Assembly: GCF_021246445.1 (NCBI RefSeq)
Contig: NZ_JAJQXW010000001.1
Span: 62,001 to 126,000 of the forward strand
Length of the DNA: 64,000 nt
From: Rhabdothermincola salaria
GTDB taxonomy: Bacteria > Actinomycetota > Acidimicrobiia > Acidimicrobiales > Acidimicrobilacustridaceae
Reading direction: 5' to 3'
In this document: positions 8,420 through 17,030 of the stretch, one piece after another
How the letters are laid out: each line of letters starts with the position of its first letter
How positions within the stretch are numbered: the first letter of the stretch is position 1
The notes under the pieces: generated by a model
Databases searched by the model: none
Seen by the model: only the letters and a program-made list of their open reading frames with translations
What the model was told of the DNA's origin: nothing
Position numbers and translations under genes: made by a program

Positions 8420-9175
8420 TCAGTCGGCGTCGCGTTCGTAGCGCCAGCCGTCGGCCACCATCCAGAGCCGATGGCGACGGCCGGGGCGTCGGGGATCCTC
8501 GTCGTCGTAGCCGGCGTCGCCGTGGTACATGGCCACGATGCCGCCCTCCACGGGCCCGAAGCGGGTGGCGAAGTGCTCGGGCGGCCGTGAACCGAGGGCA
8601 CCGAGGGCCTCGTCGACCGATGCGTGGCCGGCGAGCTGCTCGAGGGTGATCCAGGTGGGTGGGGCCATCTCGATCTCGCCGGCGTTGCGGCGGCTCAGGC
8701 ACTGCCGGGGCACCAGCCAGCCGTGGTCGTGGATCTCGCCGCCGTCGATGCGCAGCCCGGCCAGCTCGGTGGGGGCGGGGGCCACGAAGAACCAGGTGGC
8801 GAAGCGCTTGGGGGTGATCGGTGGAGGGGTCCAGTGCGAGAACCACACGAGGGTGGTCTCGTCGACGGCGAGACCCGTCTCCTCGGCGGCCTCGCGCACG
8901 GCGGCGCGGCGGGCGGCGGCCAGCACGACCTCCGGGTCGTCGGTGTCCACTCGTCCGTCGGGGTAGTCCTCCGGATCGATCCGCCCGCCCGGGAACACCC
9001 ACATGCCGCCGGCGAACTCGAGCTTGGAGTTGCGGCGCACCATGAGCACCTCGACGCCGTCGGTTCCGTCGCGCAGCAACACCGTGGTGGCGGCGGGGAT
9101 CAGCGCGGTCTCGCCCCCGGGTTCACCGAAGCGCCCCTCCAGTCCTGTCGACTCCGCCGGTGTTCCGTCGCCCAT
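8420..9175 (-). CDS. Nudix hydrolase
   Basis: A 251-residue Nudix protein. The diphosphatase box is spread over GGRIDPED and AAVREAAEETGLAV, with the metal-binding REAAEETG intact around residue 95. A long insertion between the first Gly and the REUXEE part, and the motif FPGGRIDPED, recall NUDT19/NUDT7-type CoA diphosphatases that hydrolyse CoA and acyl-CoA. That would suit the acyl-CoA-rich surroundings, but the substrate is inference. The gene is convergent with the FmdB gene, 42 bp apart. ATG at 9173-9175. Confidence 0.9.
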   Translation of the reverse strand: MGDGTPAESTGLEGRFGEPGGETALIPAATTVLLRDGTDGVEVLMVRRNSKLEFAGGMWVFPGGRIDPEDYPDGRVDTDDPEVVLAAARRAAVREAAEETGLAVDETTLVWFSHWTPPPITPKRFATWFFVAPAPTELAGLRIDGGEIHDHGWLVPRQCLSRRNAGEIEMAPPTWITLEQLAGHASVDEALGALGSRPPEHFATRFGPVEGGIVAMYHGDAGYDDEDPRRPGRRHRLWMVADGWRYERDAD

Positions 9176-9209
9176 GGCGCCAGCCTACGGCGACCCCGTC
9201 CGACGCCGC

Positions 9210-10091
9210 TCAGGCCAGACCCAGGCGGCGCAGCATGGCCTCGGGCACCGCGTCGTCGCCCTGGGCCAACCGGGCCGCCCGCTCCACGTTCACCTCGTCG
9301 AGGTCCCGATCCGACCACTCGTCCCAGGGGCCGTCGGGGATGCGTCGAGGGTCGCCCTCGGCGTCGGCGGTGGCGTAGAGGTACGCCTGCAGGACCAGGA
9401 GGTGCCCGGCGTCGCCCACCGGCCCGACACCGGGCACGACGACGGGAGCCTGGTCGCCGAGCTCGCCGAGGGTGTCGGCCCACCCCTCGGGGTCGCCGTC
9501 GTAGGCGTTGGGGGTGGTGCCGAACACCGCGACGGCCCCGGCGAAGAGCACACCGGCCGAGGGGACGAGCACCACGAGGTTCTCGCTCTGAGGGCCCGAG
9601 ACGGGTACGGCGCACACGAGCGGCGTGAGCCAGGCGGCGCTGGCGACGGTGTGCGACACGGGTCGGGTGGCGAAGTCGTCGTCGAACTCGGCGGCGTAGG
9701 CGGGCACCAGGCGGCGGTAGGCGTCGAGCGGCACGGGCTGGTCGAGCAAGGCGCTGGTCTGGGCCCGGCCGTAGCGGGCCGCCATCCAGAACACCGACGA
9801 GCCACCGACGGAATCGACGTGGCTCGACGTGTAGACGGCCCGGCGCACCGGGACGCCGAAGCCCTTCAGCCGTTCGTTGAGGGCCCGAGCCGCCGAGGGT
9901 GCCGACAGGGTGTCGACGACCGTGATGCCGTCGGCCTCCACGATCACCCCGGCGTTGGGGCCCGGGCGGCCGGCGCCGTCGGTGCCCAACCACACGAACA
10001 CGCCGGGGGCGATCGGTTCGAGCCGGCCGGCATCGGGAGCGACCGGCCCCTCGTCGGGGGTGGGCGGCATCGGACCGAGCAGGTCGGACAT
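9210..10091 (-). CDS. Metallo-beta-lactamase-fold protein with degenerate metal site
   Basis: A 293-residue protein whose start resembles glyoxalase-II/MBL proteins: LEPIAPGVFVWLG, NAGVIVEADGITVVDT. The metal motif that should read H-x-H-x-D-H is TSSHVDSVGG, so only one His and the Asp remain. The next ligand region is VSGPQSENLVVLVP where a His is expected, and FAGAVAVFG replaces the usual GD. The fold is probably kept but hydrolase activity is doubtful. The C-terminus (DEWSDRDLDEVNVERAARL) looks like the helical tail of related proteins. It lies 34 bp from the Nudix gene on the same strand and is divergent from WS/DGAT. No specific function can be assigned. Confidence 0.75.
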   Translation of the reverse strand: MSDLLGPMPPTPDEGPVAPDAGRLEPIAPGVFVWLGTDGAGRPGPNAGVIVEADGITVVDTLSAPSAARALNERLKGFGVPVRRAVYTSSHVDSVGGSSVFWMAARYGRAQTSALLDQPVPLDAYRRLVPAYAAEFDDDFATRPVSHTVASAAWLTPLVCAVPVSGPQSENLVVLVPSAGVLFAGAVAVFGTTPNAYDGDPEGWADTLGELGDQAPVVVPGVGPVGDAGHLLVLQAYLYATADAEGDPRRIPDGPWDEWSDRDLDEVNVERAARLAQGDDAVPEAMLRRLGLA

Positions 10092-10192
10092 GGCGGCCAG
10101 GCTAGGCGGGCGCCATGCCCATGACGTTCGGCCCTGTCCGCCGAGCCGGTGTCGGGCGACGCTGTGCCAAAGGGCGAACCCGGGGAGCCGAC

Positions 10193-11611
10193 GTGGCCGA
10201 GGATCGAGACATCGTGGACGCCGCCGCGGCAGCGGCGGCCGCCGGGCGCGGGGCCTGGTTGCACGACGCCATGGGTCCGGCCGACGCGGTGCTGTGGGAC
10301 ATCGAGGACGACCCGGTGCTGCGCTCGACCATCGTGGCGGTCGCTCTGCTCGACCGACCCCCAGACTGGGAACGGCTCCGGGATCGCCTGGACCGGGTGA
10401 GCTGTCGCATCCCGCGCCTGCGGGAGCGGGTGGTCGATCCGCCCCTCGGTCTGGGGCCGCCGCGCTGGGTGGTGGACGACGACTTCGATCTGATCTATCA
10501 CCTGCGTCGGGTCCGCTGCCCCGCGCCGGGAGACATCCGGGCGGTGCTCGACCTGGCGCAGCCCGCGGCCATGGCCGCCTTCGACCGGTCCCGGCCCCTG
10601 TGGGAGTTCACCGTCGTCGAGGACCTGGCCGACGGACGCGCTGCGCTGATCCAGAAGCTGCACCACTCGGTCACCGACGGCGTCGGCGGGGTCGAGCTGG
10701 CGCTGCTGCTCCTCGACGACGGGCCCGATGCGATGCCCCCGCCCGACCGTCCGGCACCCCGTCCGCGATCGGCTTCGAGCTTGGCCGAGCTCTCGCTCTA
10801 CGCCGCCGGTGAGCGCCTGGCGGCGTTGGTCGGGGCGGCCCGGGCCCTCCCGGCGTTCGCTCGCGACACCCTGCCCCACCTGGGGGAGGTCGCGCCCTCG
10901 TTGGGCCGGCTGGTCCGCCCGGTGAGCCAGCCCGCCTCACCGCTGATGCGGGGGCGCAGCCTCGCACGGCGCCTCCACGTCATGGAGGTGCCCCTCGACG
11001 AGCTGCGGGCGGCGGGCCACGCCGTGGGCGGCACCGCCAACGATGCCTACCTGGCGGCGGTCATCGGGGGTCTGGCCCGCTACCACGTCCATCACGCCGT
11101 GGCGCTCGACGAGCTGCGGGTCACCATGCCCATCAACGCCCGCCGGGCGGGCGACGACATGGTGGGCAACCGGTTCACGCCGGCCCGCTTCTCGGTGCCC
11201 GCCGACATCGACGATCCGGCCGAGCGCATCCGCCGCCTGGGCGAGCTGGCCCGCCGGTGGCGGAACGAGCCGGCCAACGCCTTCACCGACGCGGTGGCCG
11301 CCGCCCTCGACGCGCTCCCTCGCCCCGTCACGACGGCGGTGATGGGCTCGATGCTGCGCAACATCGACTTGGTGTGCTCCAACGTTCCCGGCCTGCCGGG
11401 CCGGGCGTGGTTGGCGGGGGCCGAGGTGCAGCGCCAGTTCGCCTTCGCCCCGCCCGGGGGTTCGGCGTTGTCGGTGACCTTGATGTCGCACATCGGCATC
11501 GCCTGCGTGGGCATCGCCACGGACGGCGTGGCGGTCCCCGACCCCGACCGCCTCCAGCAGGCCCTGGTCGAGGAGTTCGCGGCCGTGCTGGCCCTCGCCG
11601 ATCCCCTCTGA
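10193..11611 (+). CDS. Wax ester synthase / diacylglycerol acyltransferase (WS/DGAT)
   Basis: A 472-residue acyltransferase. The catalytic motif HHxxxDG is present as KLHHSVTDGVGG near residue 140. The second conserved block (GNRFTPARFSVP, then NVPGLPGRAWLAGAEV) is in place. The enzyme joins acyl-CoA to a fatty alcohol or diacylglycerol at the membrane or lipid body surface, making wax esters or triacylglycerol. I use the GTG at 10193; an ATG at 10115 is also in frame but would add a 26-residue Arg-rich leader. It fits a lipid-storing actinobacterium and is followed by a hairpin shared with the convergent acyl-CoA synthetase gene. Confidence 0.92.
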   Translation: MAEDRDIVDAAAAAAAAGRGAWLHDAMGPADAVLWDIEDDPVLRSTIVAVALLDRPPDWERLRDRLDRVSCRIPRLRERVVDPPLGLGPPRWVVDDDFDLIYHLRRVRCPAPGDIRAVLDLAQPAAMAAFDRSRPLWEFTVVEDLADGRAALIQKLHHSVTDGVGGVELALLLLDDGPDAMPPPDRPAPRPRSASSLAELSLYAAGERLAALVGAARALPAFARDTLPHLGEVAPSLGRLVRPVSQPASPLMRGRSLARRLHVMEVPLDELRAAGHAVGGTANDAYLAAVIGGLARYHVHHAVALDELRVTMPINARRAGDDMVGNRFTPARFSVPADIDDPAERIRRLGELARRWRNEPANAFTDAVAAALDALPRPVTTAVMGSMLRNIDLVCSNVPGLPGRAWLAGAEVQRQFAFAPPGGSALSVTLMSHIGIACVGIATDGVAVPDPDRLQQALVEEFAAVLALADPL

Positions 11612-11669
11612 CCCGCCCGGGCCCTCGTCGCCCGCCGCCCGGACCCTTGCCGCCCGGACCCTCGCCGCG

Positions 11670-11718
11670 AACCTGTCGGAGAAGTGCGCTGGGGGGTGGC
11701 GCTCTTTCCTGACAGGTT
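11670..11718. terminator. Bidirectional hairpin between convergent genes
   Basis: Two 20-nt arms (11670-11689 and 11699-11718) around a 9-nt loop match at 16 positions with two further G-U pairs; the outer 8 bp (aacctgtc / gacaggtt) are perfect. It sits 58 bp after WS/DGAT and 20 bp after the end of the convergent acyl-CoA synthetase. No U tract follows, as is usual in GC-rich actinobacteria. It probably ends transcription in both directions. Confidence 0.7.
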
Positions 11719-11737
11719 GGCGGGTGGGGGGGGCGGG

Positions 11738-13549
11738 TCAGCCGGCGTACATCTCGTCGATGAGCTCGGACCAGCGGTTGGCCACGACCTGGCGCTTCAC
11801 CTTGAGGGTGGGGGTCAGCTCCCCGCTCGAGATGCTCAGGTCGCGGGGCAGCAGCCTCCAGCGCTTGATGCCCTCGACCCGGGCGTGCTCGTCGTTGACC
11901 TGCTCGATGCTGGCGGCGATGGCGGCGTGCACCTCGGGGTCGCTGACCATCGCCTCGGCGTCGTTGATCGACTTGCCGTGGTGGGCGGCCCACTCCCGCA
12001 CCGCGTCGGGGTCGAGGGTGAGCAGGGCGGTCAGGTACGGACGGCCGTCGCCGATCACGACCGCCTGGGAGATCAGCGGCTCGTAGCGCAGGCGGGTCTC
12101 GATCTCCTGGGGCGAGATGTTCTTGCCGGCCGCGTTGATGATGAGGTCCTTCTTGCGGCCGGTGATGCTGAGGTAGCCCTGGCGGTCGAGCGCCCCGAGG
12201 TCGCCGGTGTGCATCCAGCCGTCGGCGCCGAGGAGCTCCGCGGTGGCGGCCGGATCCTGCCAGTAGCCGGGGCCGACGTTGGCCCCCTTGACCAGGATCT
12301 CGTCGTCGGCCCCGATGCAGACCTCCACGCCCGGAGCGGCAGGGCCGACGGTGCCGATCTTGATGGCGCCCGGCGGGTTGATGGAGGTCACCGCGCCGTC
12401 CTCGGTCTGTCCGTAGACCTCGGCGATGGGGAGGCCGAGGCCCTTGAACCAGCGCAGCAGGTCGGGATGGATGGGGGCCGCCCCGGACACGAGGAAGCGG
12501 GCTCGGTCGAGCCCCAGCCCGGAGCGGACCTGGCGGCCCACGACGGCGTCGAGGAGGCGGTGCTGGGCTGTCTCGATCGTGCTGAGGGTGCCCCCGGCGC
12601 CCGTGACCCCGCCCTTGCGGGCGGCGAGGTGCAGGTAGCGCTCGCCCAGCTGGCGCTGGGGCAGCGGGGACTCCTCCACCTTCTCGCGGATGCCCTCGCG
12701 GAACTTCTCCCAGACGCGCGGCACGGCGAAGAAGATGGTGGGCCGGCAGTCGAGCAGGTCGTCGGGGACCGACACCAGGCTGCGGGCGAACCACGTCTCG
12801 CCCCCGGACAGGATCTGGCCGAAGTGGCTGACCGTCCGTTCGGCGATGTGCGACAGGGGCAGGAACGACAAGAAGCGGTCGTCGGGGCCGATGGGCACCA
12901 CCGCGGTGACGTGCTCGATGTTGGCCGAGATGTTGCCGTGGGTGAGCATCGCCCCCTTGGGCGGACCGGTGGTGCCCGACGTGTAGACGATGGTGGCCAG
13001 GTCCTCGGGATGGATGGCCGCGCTGCGCTCGTCGACGACCGTGGGGTGCAGGGACAGCTCGTCGTCGCCCAGTTCGGCGAGCTCCTCGAGCTCGAGCACG
13101 AAGTCGTGGTCGAGGCCGTCGGCGTGGTCGAAGATGATCACCCGCTCGAGCTCGGGCAGGTCGTGGCGGCGCAGGAGCACCTTGGCCAGCTGATCGATGT
13201 CCTCGACGAACAGCACACGGCAGTCGGAGTGGCCGACCACGTAGGCGACCTGGCTCGAGGAGTTGGTGGGGTACACCGGCACGGTCACCGCGCCGACGCT
13301 GAGCACGGCGAGGTCGGCCAGGTGCCACTCGCGGCGGTTGCTGGACAAGATGCCCACCCGATCGCCGGCCTCGAGTCCGAGGTCGACGAGCCCGGCGCCG
13401 AGCCGGCGCACGGTGCGGGCGTACTCGTCCCAGGTGAGGGTCTCCCACCCGTCGCCCACGCGGCGGCGCAGCGCCGGGCGGGGCCCGTAGCGCGCCGCGT
13501 TGTGCCAGAAGACATCGACGATGGTGGAGCCCTGCGCATGTTCAGCCAC
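11738..13549 (-). CDS. Long-chain acyl-CoA synthetase (FadD15-like)
   Basis: A 603-residue AMP-forming ligase. Motifs in order: phosphate loop YTSGTTGPPKGAML near 190, LPLSHIAER, FFAVPRVWEKFREG (long-chain branch signature), GQTEDGAVTSIN near 365, HTGDLGALDRQGYLSITGRKKDLI near 450, and a C-terminal lysine in LTPTLKVKRQVV. Length and the VWEKF motif place it with long-chain ligases of the FadD15 kind. It supplies acyl-CoA for oxidation or for the convergent WS/DGAT. Start is GTG at 13547-13549. It is divergent from a small membrane protein gene. Confidence 0.93.
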   Translation of the reverse strand: MAEHAQGSTIVDVFWHNAARYGPRPALRRRVGDGWETLTWDEYARTVRRLGAGLVDLGLEAGDRVGILSSNRREWHLADLAVLSVGAVTVPVYPTNSSSQVAYVVGHSDCRVLFVEDIDQLAKVLLRRHDLPELERVIIFDHADGLDHDFVLELEELAELGDDELSLHPTVVDERSAAIHPEDLATIVYTSGTTGPPKGAMLTHGNISANIEHVTAVVPIGPDDRFLSFLPLSHIAERTVSHFGQILSGGETWFARSLVSVPDDLLDCRPTIFFAVPRVWEKFREGIREKVEESPLPQRQLGERYLHLAARKGGVTGAGGTLSTIETAQHRLLDAVVGRQVRSGLGLDRARFLVSGAAPIHPDLLRWFKGLGLPIAEVYGQTEDGAVTSINPPGAIKIGTVGPAAPGVEVCIGADDEILVKGANVGPGYWQDPAATAELLGADGWMHTGDLGALDRQGYLSITGRKKDLIINAAGKNISPQEIETRLRYEPLISQAVVIGDGRPYLTALLTLDPDAVREWAAHHGKSINDAEAMVSDPEVHAAIAASIEQVNDEHARVEGIKRWRLLPRDLSISSGELTPTLKVKRQVVANRWSELIDEMYAG

Positions 13550-13636
13550 ACCCAGACCGTACCCATCCCCACTGCGTTCGACCCGGGGCGGAGGTCACGA
13601 AACAACACGGTCGATGGGCGAACTACGGTCCCCGTG

Positions 13637-13858
13637 GTGGCCAACCACAAGAAGACCAAGAAGCCTCGCAAGGACCGGCACCCCCTGCCCAAGGTGGGCA
13701 CCCCCGCCGACGACGCCTACCGCCTCGAGCACAGCCGGCGCGACCTGGTCGACTTCGGCCTGGCCGGTCCCCGCAGCCGGGCCGTCGGTCTGATCGTCGC
13801 CGTGATCGTGGCCGTGCTGCTGGCCCTGGGCGTGCTGGGTCTGATCCTCTTCACCTGA
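13637..13858 (+). CDS. Small basic membrane protein, unknown
   Basis: A predicted 73-residue protein. The first 20 residues are rich in lysine and arginine (VANHKKTKKPRKDRHPLPK); residues about 50-70 form one hydrophobic helix (VGLIVAVIVAVLLALGVLGL), so it is likely anchored with the basic end in the cytoplasm. The start is either of two adjacent GTG codons (13634 or 13637); no strong ribosome site is visible, so this is uncertain. It is divergent from the acyl-CoA synthetase and followed by a 350-bp noncoding stretch that holds a repeat element. I recognise no family. Confidence 0.6.
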   Translation: MANHKKTKKPRKDRHPLPKVGTPADDAYRLEHSRRDLVDFGLAGPRSRAVGLIVAVIVAVLLALGVLGLILFT

Positions 13859-13886
13859 GGCTGGGCAGGCCTCCCCTCGCCGACCG

Positions 13887-14063
13887 TGTCGGGTCCTCGG
13901 GGCTCCGGCGGGTCCTGTCCCGCACCAGAACCTGACGTGCTCGGTCGCTCGGAGCGGCAGCTTCGTCGACAGCCGCCGACGACCGACGAACCCTTCGTCG
14001 ATCGCAGGCGGCGGTCGCCGAGCCGCACTCGCTCCCGTGCGCGCGTCAGAACCGGTGGTGCGG
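13887..14063 (+). repeat. 177-bp dispersed intergenic repeat, copy 1
   Basis: This 177-bp stretch matches 61111-61287 without gaps, in the same orientation, with 16 differences (161/177, 91%). The ends are inverted: ccgcacca near 13919 pairs with tggtgcgg at 14056-14063, and ctgacg pairs with cgtcag. The centre is a perfect 7-bp hairpin (cgacgaa, 3-nt loop, ttcgtcg). The whole unit therefore reads as a long imperfect palindrome. It fills most of the 13859-14208 gene-free stretch between a small membrane protein and an SDR gene. No target duplication was seen at its edges. It may be a MITE-like element, a structured RNA or the tail of a lost gene. Confidence 0.85.
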
Positions 14064-14208
14064 GCCACCCCCCGGAACCCACTCGAACCCGAAGCTGAGG
14101 GGAGCTGGTGCTGGTGACAGGCGGAGGAGCGCCAGCGACGGAGCCTCAGTCAGGTCCCGCGTTTCGGCGAAGCCGGCGGAGGGAGGCTTGCCGACCGGAG
14201 CAAAGGAA
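14064..14208 (-). other. Noncoding remainder; possible gene remnant ending in PHHRF
   Basis: Read on the minus strand this stretch is open and ends GFEWVPGGGPHHRF-stop, with the stop lying inside repeat copy 1. The minus strand at copy 2 also reads SPHHRF-stop. The frame overlaps the SDR gene and has no good start, so it is not called as a gene. A small inverted repeat (aagcc 14070 region to ggctt at 14085-14089 offset by 100, i.e. 14170-14174 and 14185-14189) follows the SDR stop and could act as its terminator. Nothing else is evident. Confidence 0.3.
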
Positions 14209-14976
14209 TTACAGCGAGAGGCCTCCGTCGACGGGGATGATGGTGCCGGTGAGGTAGCGGCCGGCACGTGAGGCCAGGAAGATGGCCGTGCCGGCCATGT
14301 CGGAGGGCTCGCCGATGCGGCCGAGGGGGACGTTGCGGCGGATCTCGTCGCCGAACGCCTCGAGGGTGGAGGCCATCATCTTCGACTCGAAGGGGCCGGG
14401 GGCGATGGCGTTGACGGTGATGAGGTCCGGCGCGAGGCGGGCGGCGAGGACCTTGGTGAGGTGGTGCACGGCGGCCTTCGACGCCGAGTACGAGTAGGTC
14501 TCGAACAGGGGCACGTGGAGCCCGTCGACCGAGCCGATGTTGATGACACGAGCGGGGTCATCGGCAGTGGCGGCCGCGGCGAGGCCGTCGCGCAGGAAGC
14601 GGGTGAGGTGGAACACGCCCTTGACGTTGAGGTCGAGCACCCGGTCCCATGCGGCGTCGTCGAAGTCGGCCATGGGTGCGCCCCAGGTGGCGCCGGCGTT
14701 GTTGACCAGGATGTCGAGGCGCCCGTCGCCGGCCGCCAACACGTCGTCGGCCAGACGCCGGCACTCGTCCTCGGTGGAGAGGTCGGCGGGCATCGCCCGG
14801 CAGGTGCCGAGGTCCGAGAGCTCGGCGGCCACCTCGTGGCAGACGTCGGCCTTGCGGGAGGAGATGACGACCTCGACGCCGGCCTCGACGAACCCCCGGG
14901 CGATCATCAGCCCGATGCCCCGGCTGCCGCCGGTGACGAGGGCGGTCTTGCCTCGCAGGTCGAACAGATCGCTCAC
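14209..14976 (-). CDS. Short-chain dehydrogenase/reductase
   Basis: A 255-residue classical SDR: TGGSRGIG at about 16-23, ISSRKAD after the second strand (NADP-type arginine), LVNNAGATWGAP, NIGSVDG with the catalytic Ser, YSYSASKAAV with Tyr and Lys, and the C-terminal LTGTIIPVDGGLSL. The pattern SVDGLHVP and the following FETYSYSASK are seen in gluconate-5-dehydrogenase/RhlG-like SDRs, but the substrate is not determined. Start is GTG at 14974-14976. Its first bases overlap the end of the SnoaL-like gene by 4 bp, so they form a two-gene operon. Confidence 0.9.
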   Translation of the reverse strand: MSDLFDLRGKTALVTGGSRGIGLMIARGFVEAGVEVVISSRKADVCHEVAAELSDLGTCRAMPADLSTEDECRRLADDVLAAGDGRLDILVNNAGATWGAPMADFDDAAWDRVLDLNVKGVFHLTRFLRDGLAAAATADDPARVINIGSVDGLHVPLFETYSYSASKAAVHHLTKVLAARLAPDLITVNAIAPGPFESKMMASTLEAFGDEIRRNVPLGRIGEPSDMAGTAIFLASRAGRYLTGTIIPVDGGLSL

Positions 14977-15446
14977 GACGGTGCGTCGCGGCTCGGACCG
15001 CCGGCGTCGATGAGGAGGTGACGGGACAGGTCGCCGAAGAGGGTGGGGACCATGACCCGTTCGGCGAAGGTCCAGCGCCCGTCGACGACGGCGAAGCGGT
15101 CGCGGTACCCGCCGGTGATGATCACCTGCAGCGGTACCTCGTCGGTGGCCTGCAGCACGGTGAAGCGCGACCGGCCGGTGGCGGTGGTGGCGTCGTCGGC
15201 GATCTCGATGATCGGGTTGGTGATCACGTGGTGGGTCTTGGGGGTCCCGTCGTCGTCGTAGCGCCGGGTGGTGCTCTCGTAGAGCTTGGTCACCGCCGAC
15301 GCGCCGGTGGCGATGGGGCTGCCGTCGGGCCCACAGATGCGGCCATGGGCGAACAGCTCGCCGACACCGGCGAAGTCGCCGGCGTCGATGGCCTCGGCGT
15401 AGAGGTGCAGGAGGTTCTCGATCTCGCCCCGGTGATCGGTCGTCAT
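14973..15446 (-). CDS. SnoaL/NTF2-like protein
   Basis: A 157-residue protein of the SnoaL-like fold: HRGEIENLLHLYAEAIDAGDFAGVGELFAHG is the standard first-helix pair, THHVITNPIIEI and GGYRDRFAVVDGRWTFAERVM are the strands that close the cone. It resembles the second SnoaL-like protein at 5858-6283 only in fold. ATG at 15444-15446. It is translationally coupled (4 bp) to an SDR, an arrangement often seen in catabolic or ring-modifying pathways of actinobacteria. Enzymatic role unknown. Confidence 0.87.
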   Translation of the reverse strand: MTTDHRGEIENLLHLYAEAIDAGDFAGVGELFAHGRICGPDGSPIATGASAVTKLYESTTRRYDDDGTPKTHHVITNPIIEIADDATTATGRSRFTVLQATDEVPLQVIITGGYRDRFAVVDGRWTFAERVMVPTLFGDLSRHLLIDAGGPSRDAPS

Positions 15447-15640
15447 GGCCGGACAGTACCGGTTGGACGTCGACCTCGCCTCGGAGTCGTGCGTCTGGGC
15501 CGAACGGACCGAATCGGCCCGAGCGATGGTCACGCAGCGTGGTCGCCGCCTAGTCTGTTCTCAGGAAAGGGCCGGAGACCGTCACCCAAGGTGGCGGGCA
15601 CGTTCGTGCGCCGCACGTGGGGCCGGGCCCGGAGGTCGGG

Positions 15641-17014
15641 ATGGAGCGAGACGACGGACGGGGAGCTGCACTCGGTGCGCCGCGCCGTGGTGCTCCGTCT
15701 CGCGAGGGATGGCGGCCCGGCGTGTTCGACCTGATGCCCATCGGCGTGGGCCTCTGGTCGCCCGAGGGGTTCCTGGAGCACGCCAACCCCGTCCTGTGCG
15801 ACCTGCTGGGGGCGACACCCCCCGAACTGGTGGGCGGGGAGCTGCTCGACCTGGTCGACCCCGGCGAGCGGGTCTCGGCGGCGGCGGCCGTCACCGACGT
15901 CCTCGACGGCCACCGCAACGCGGCGTCGGTGGTGATCCGGGTCGCCGGTCCCGACGCCCTCGTGCCGCGGGCGGTGTCGTCCACCGGCTCCGGCCCGCGT
16001 GGTCAGTGGCCGGTCACGATGCACCTCACCGGGTACTACGGGGCCGACGGCCGGGTGGCCGGCCTGGTCGGCCAGGTCTTCGACTTCGAGGCCGCCGAGC
16101 CGTCGACACCGCTGCCCAAGGGCCTGGTCCAGGTCCTCGAGGAAGGCTCGGACTTCCTGCTGGTCGTCGAGGCCGACGGCACGGTGTCCTACGGGAACCG
16201 CTCCGCGCGCGGGGCCCTCGGGGTCGACACCTCAGTGGCTCGCACCACCACGCTCGTCGACGTGCTCGACGGCGACAGCCTCGAGTTCTTCCGCGAGGTG
16301 GTCGAGCCCGCGGTCGCGGCTGACGGAGCGTGGCAGGGAGAGCTGTTCTTCCGCGACCGCGACGACCAGGCGCTCCCGGTGTCGGCTCGCTTCGTCTCCC
16401 ATCAGCCCGTCGGGACCACTCGGGAGGCCCACCCGGCGGGGGCCATCTCGATCTTCGCCCGCGACATCACCGACCTCAAGAACGCCGAACGGCGCCTGCG
16501 CCAGCTCGCCACCCACGACTACCTCACCGGGCTCCCGAACCGGCTGCTGCTCTACGACCGCCTCGAGCTCGCCCTCAACCGCTACGTGCGCTACGGCACA
16601 CCGGTGGCCCTCATGTTCTGCGACCTCGACGGCTTCAAGCCGGTCAACGACCGTCACGGCCACGCGGTCGGCGACGCCGTGCTCATGGAGGTGGCCGATC
16701 GCATCCACTCGGTGGTGCGCGACACCGACACCGCGGCCCGAGTGGGCGGCGACGAGTTCGCCGTGCTGGTCGAGGGGGTCGACGACATGGACCAGCTCAC
16801 CGCGGTCGCCCAGCGGCTCGTCTCGCGCGTCGCCGAACCGGTGCCGGTCGGGCCGGTGACCACCGAGATCGGGGTGAGCATCGGGCTGGCGGTCGCGTCG
16901 GCGTCGTGCCACGAGGTCGACACGTTGGTCGCCCTGGCCGACTCCGCCATGTACCGGGCCAAGGCCGCGGGGCGCGGGCGCTACGTCGTGGTCACCGACC
17001 CCGAGGACGCCTGA
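15641..17014 (+). CDS. PAS-containing diguanylate cyclase (GGDEF)
   Basis: A 457-residue signalling protein that makes cyclic di-GMP. Two PAS-like sensory regions precede the catalytic domain: about residues 28-145 (VFDLMPIGVGLWSPEGFLEHAN) and 165-290 (ending ISIFARDITDLKNAERRL). The GGDEF domain starts at THDYLTGLPNRLLLYDRL and contains RVGGDEFAVL; the product-inhibition site RxxD is intact exactly five residues before it (RDTD). There is no membrane segment or EAL domain. I chose ATG 15641 over 15617 because GGAGG at 15631-15635 is well placed. What the PAS domains sense is not readable. Confidence 0.93.
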   Translation: MERDDGRGAALGAPRRGAPSREGWRPGVFDLMPIGVGLWSPEGFLEHANPVLCDLLGATPPELVGGELLDLVDPGERVSAAAAVTDVLDGHRNAASVVIRVAGPDALVPRAVSSTGSGPRGQWPVTMHLTGYYGADGRVAGLVGQVFDFEAAEPSTPLPKGLVQVLEEGSDFLLVVEADGTVSYGNRSARGALGVDTSVARTTTLVDVLDGDSLEFFREVVEPAVAADGAWQGELFFRDRDDQALPVSARFVSHQPVGTTREAHPAGAISIFARDITDLKNAERRLRQLATHDYLTGLPNRLLLYDRLELALNRYVRYGTPVALMFCDLDGFKPVNDRHGHAVGDAVLMEVADRIHSVVRDTDTAARVGGDEFAVLVEGVDDMDQLTAVAQRLVSRVAEPVPVGPVTTEIGVSIGLAVASASCHEVDTLVALADSAMYRAKAAGRGRYVVVTDPEDA

Positions 17015-17030
17015 ACGAGGCGACGCGGCC

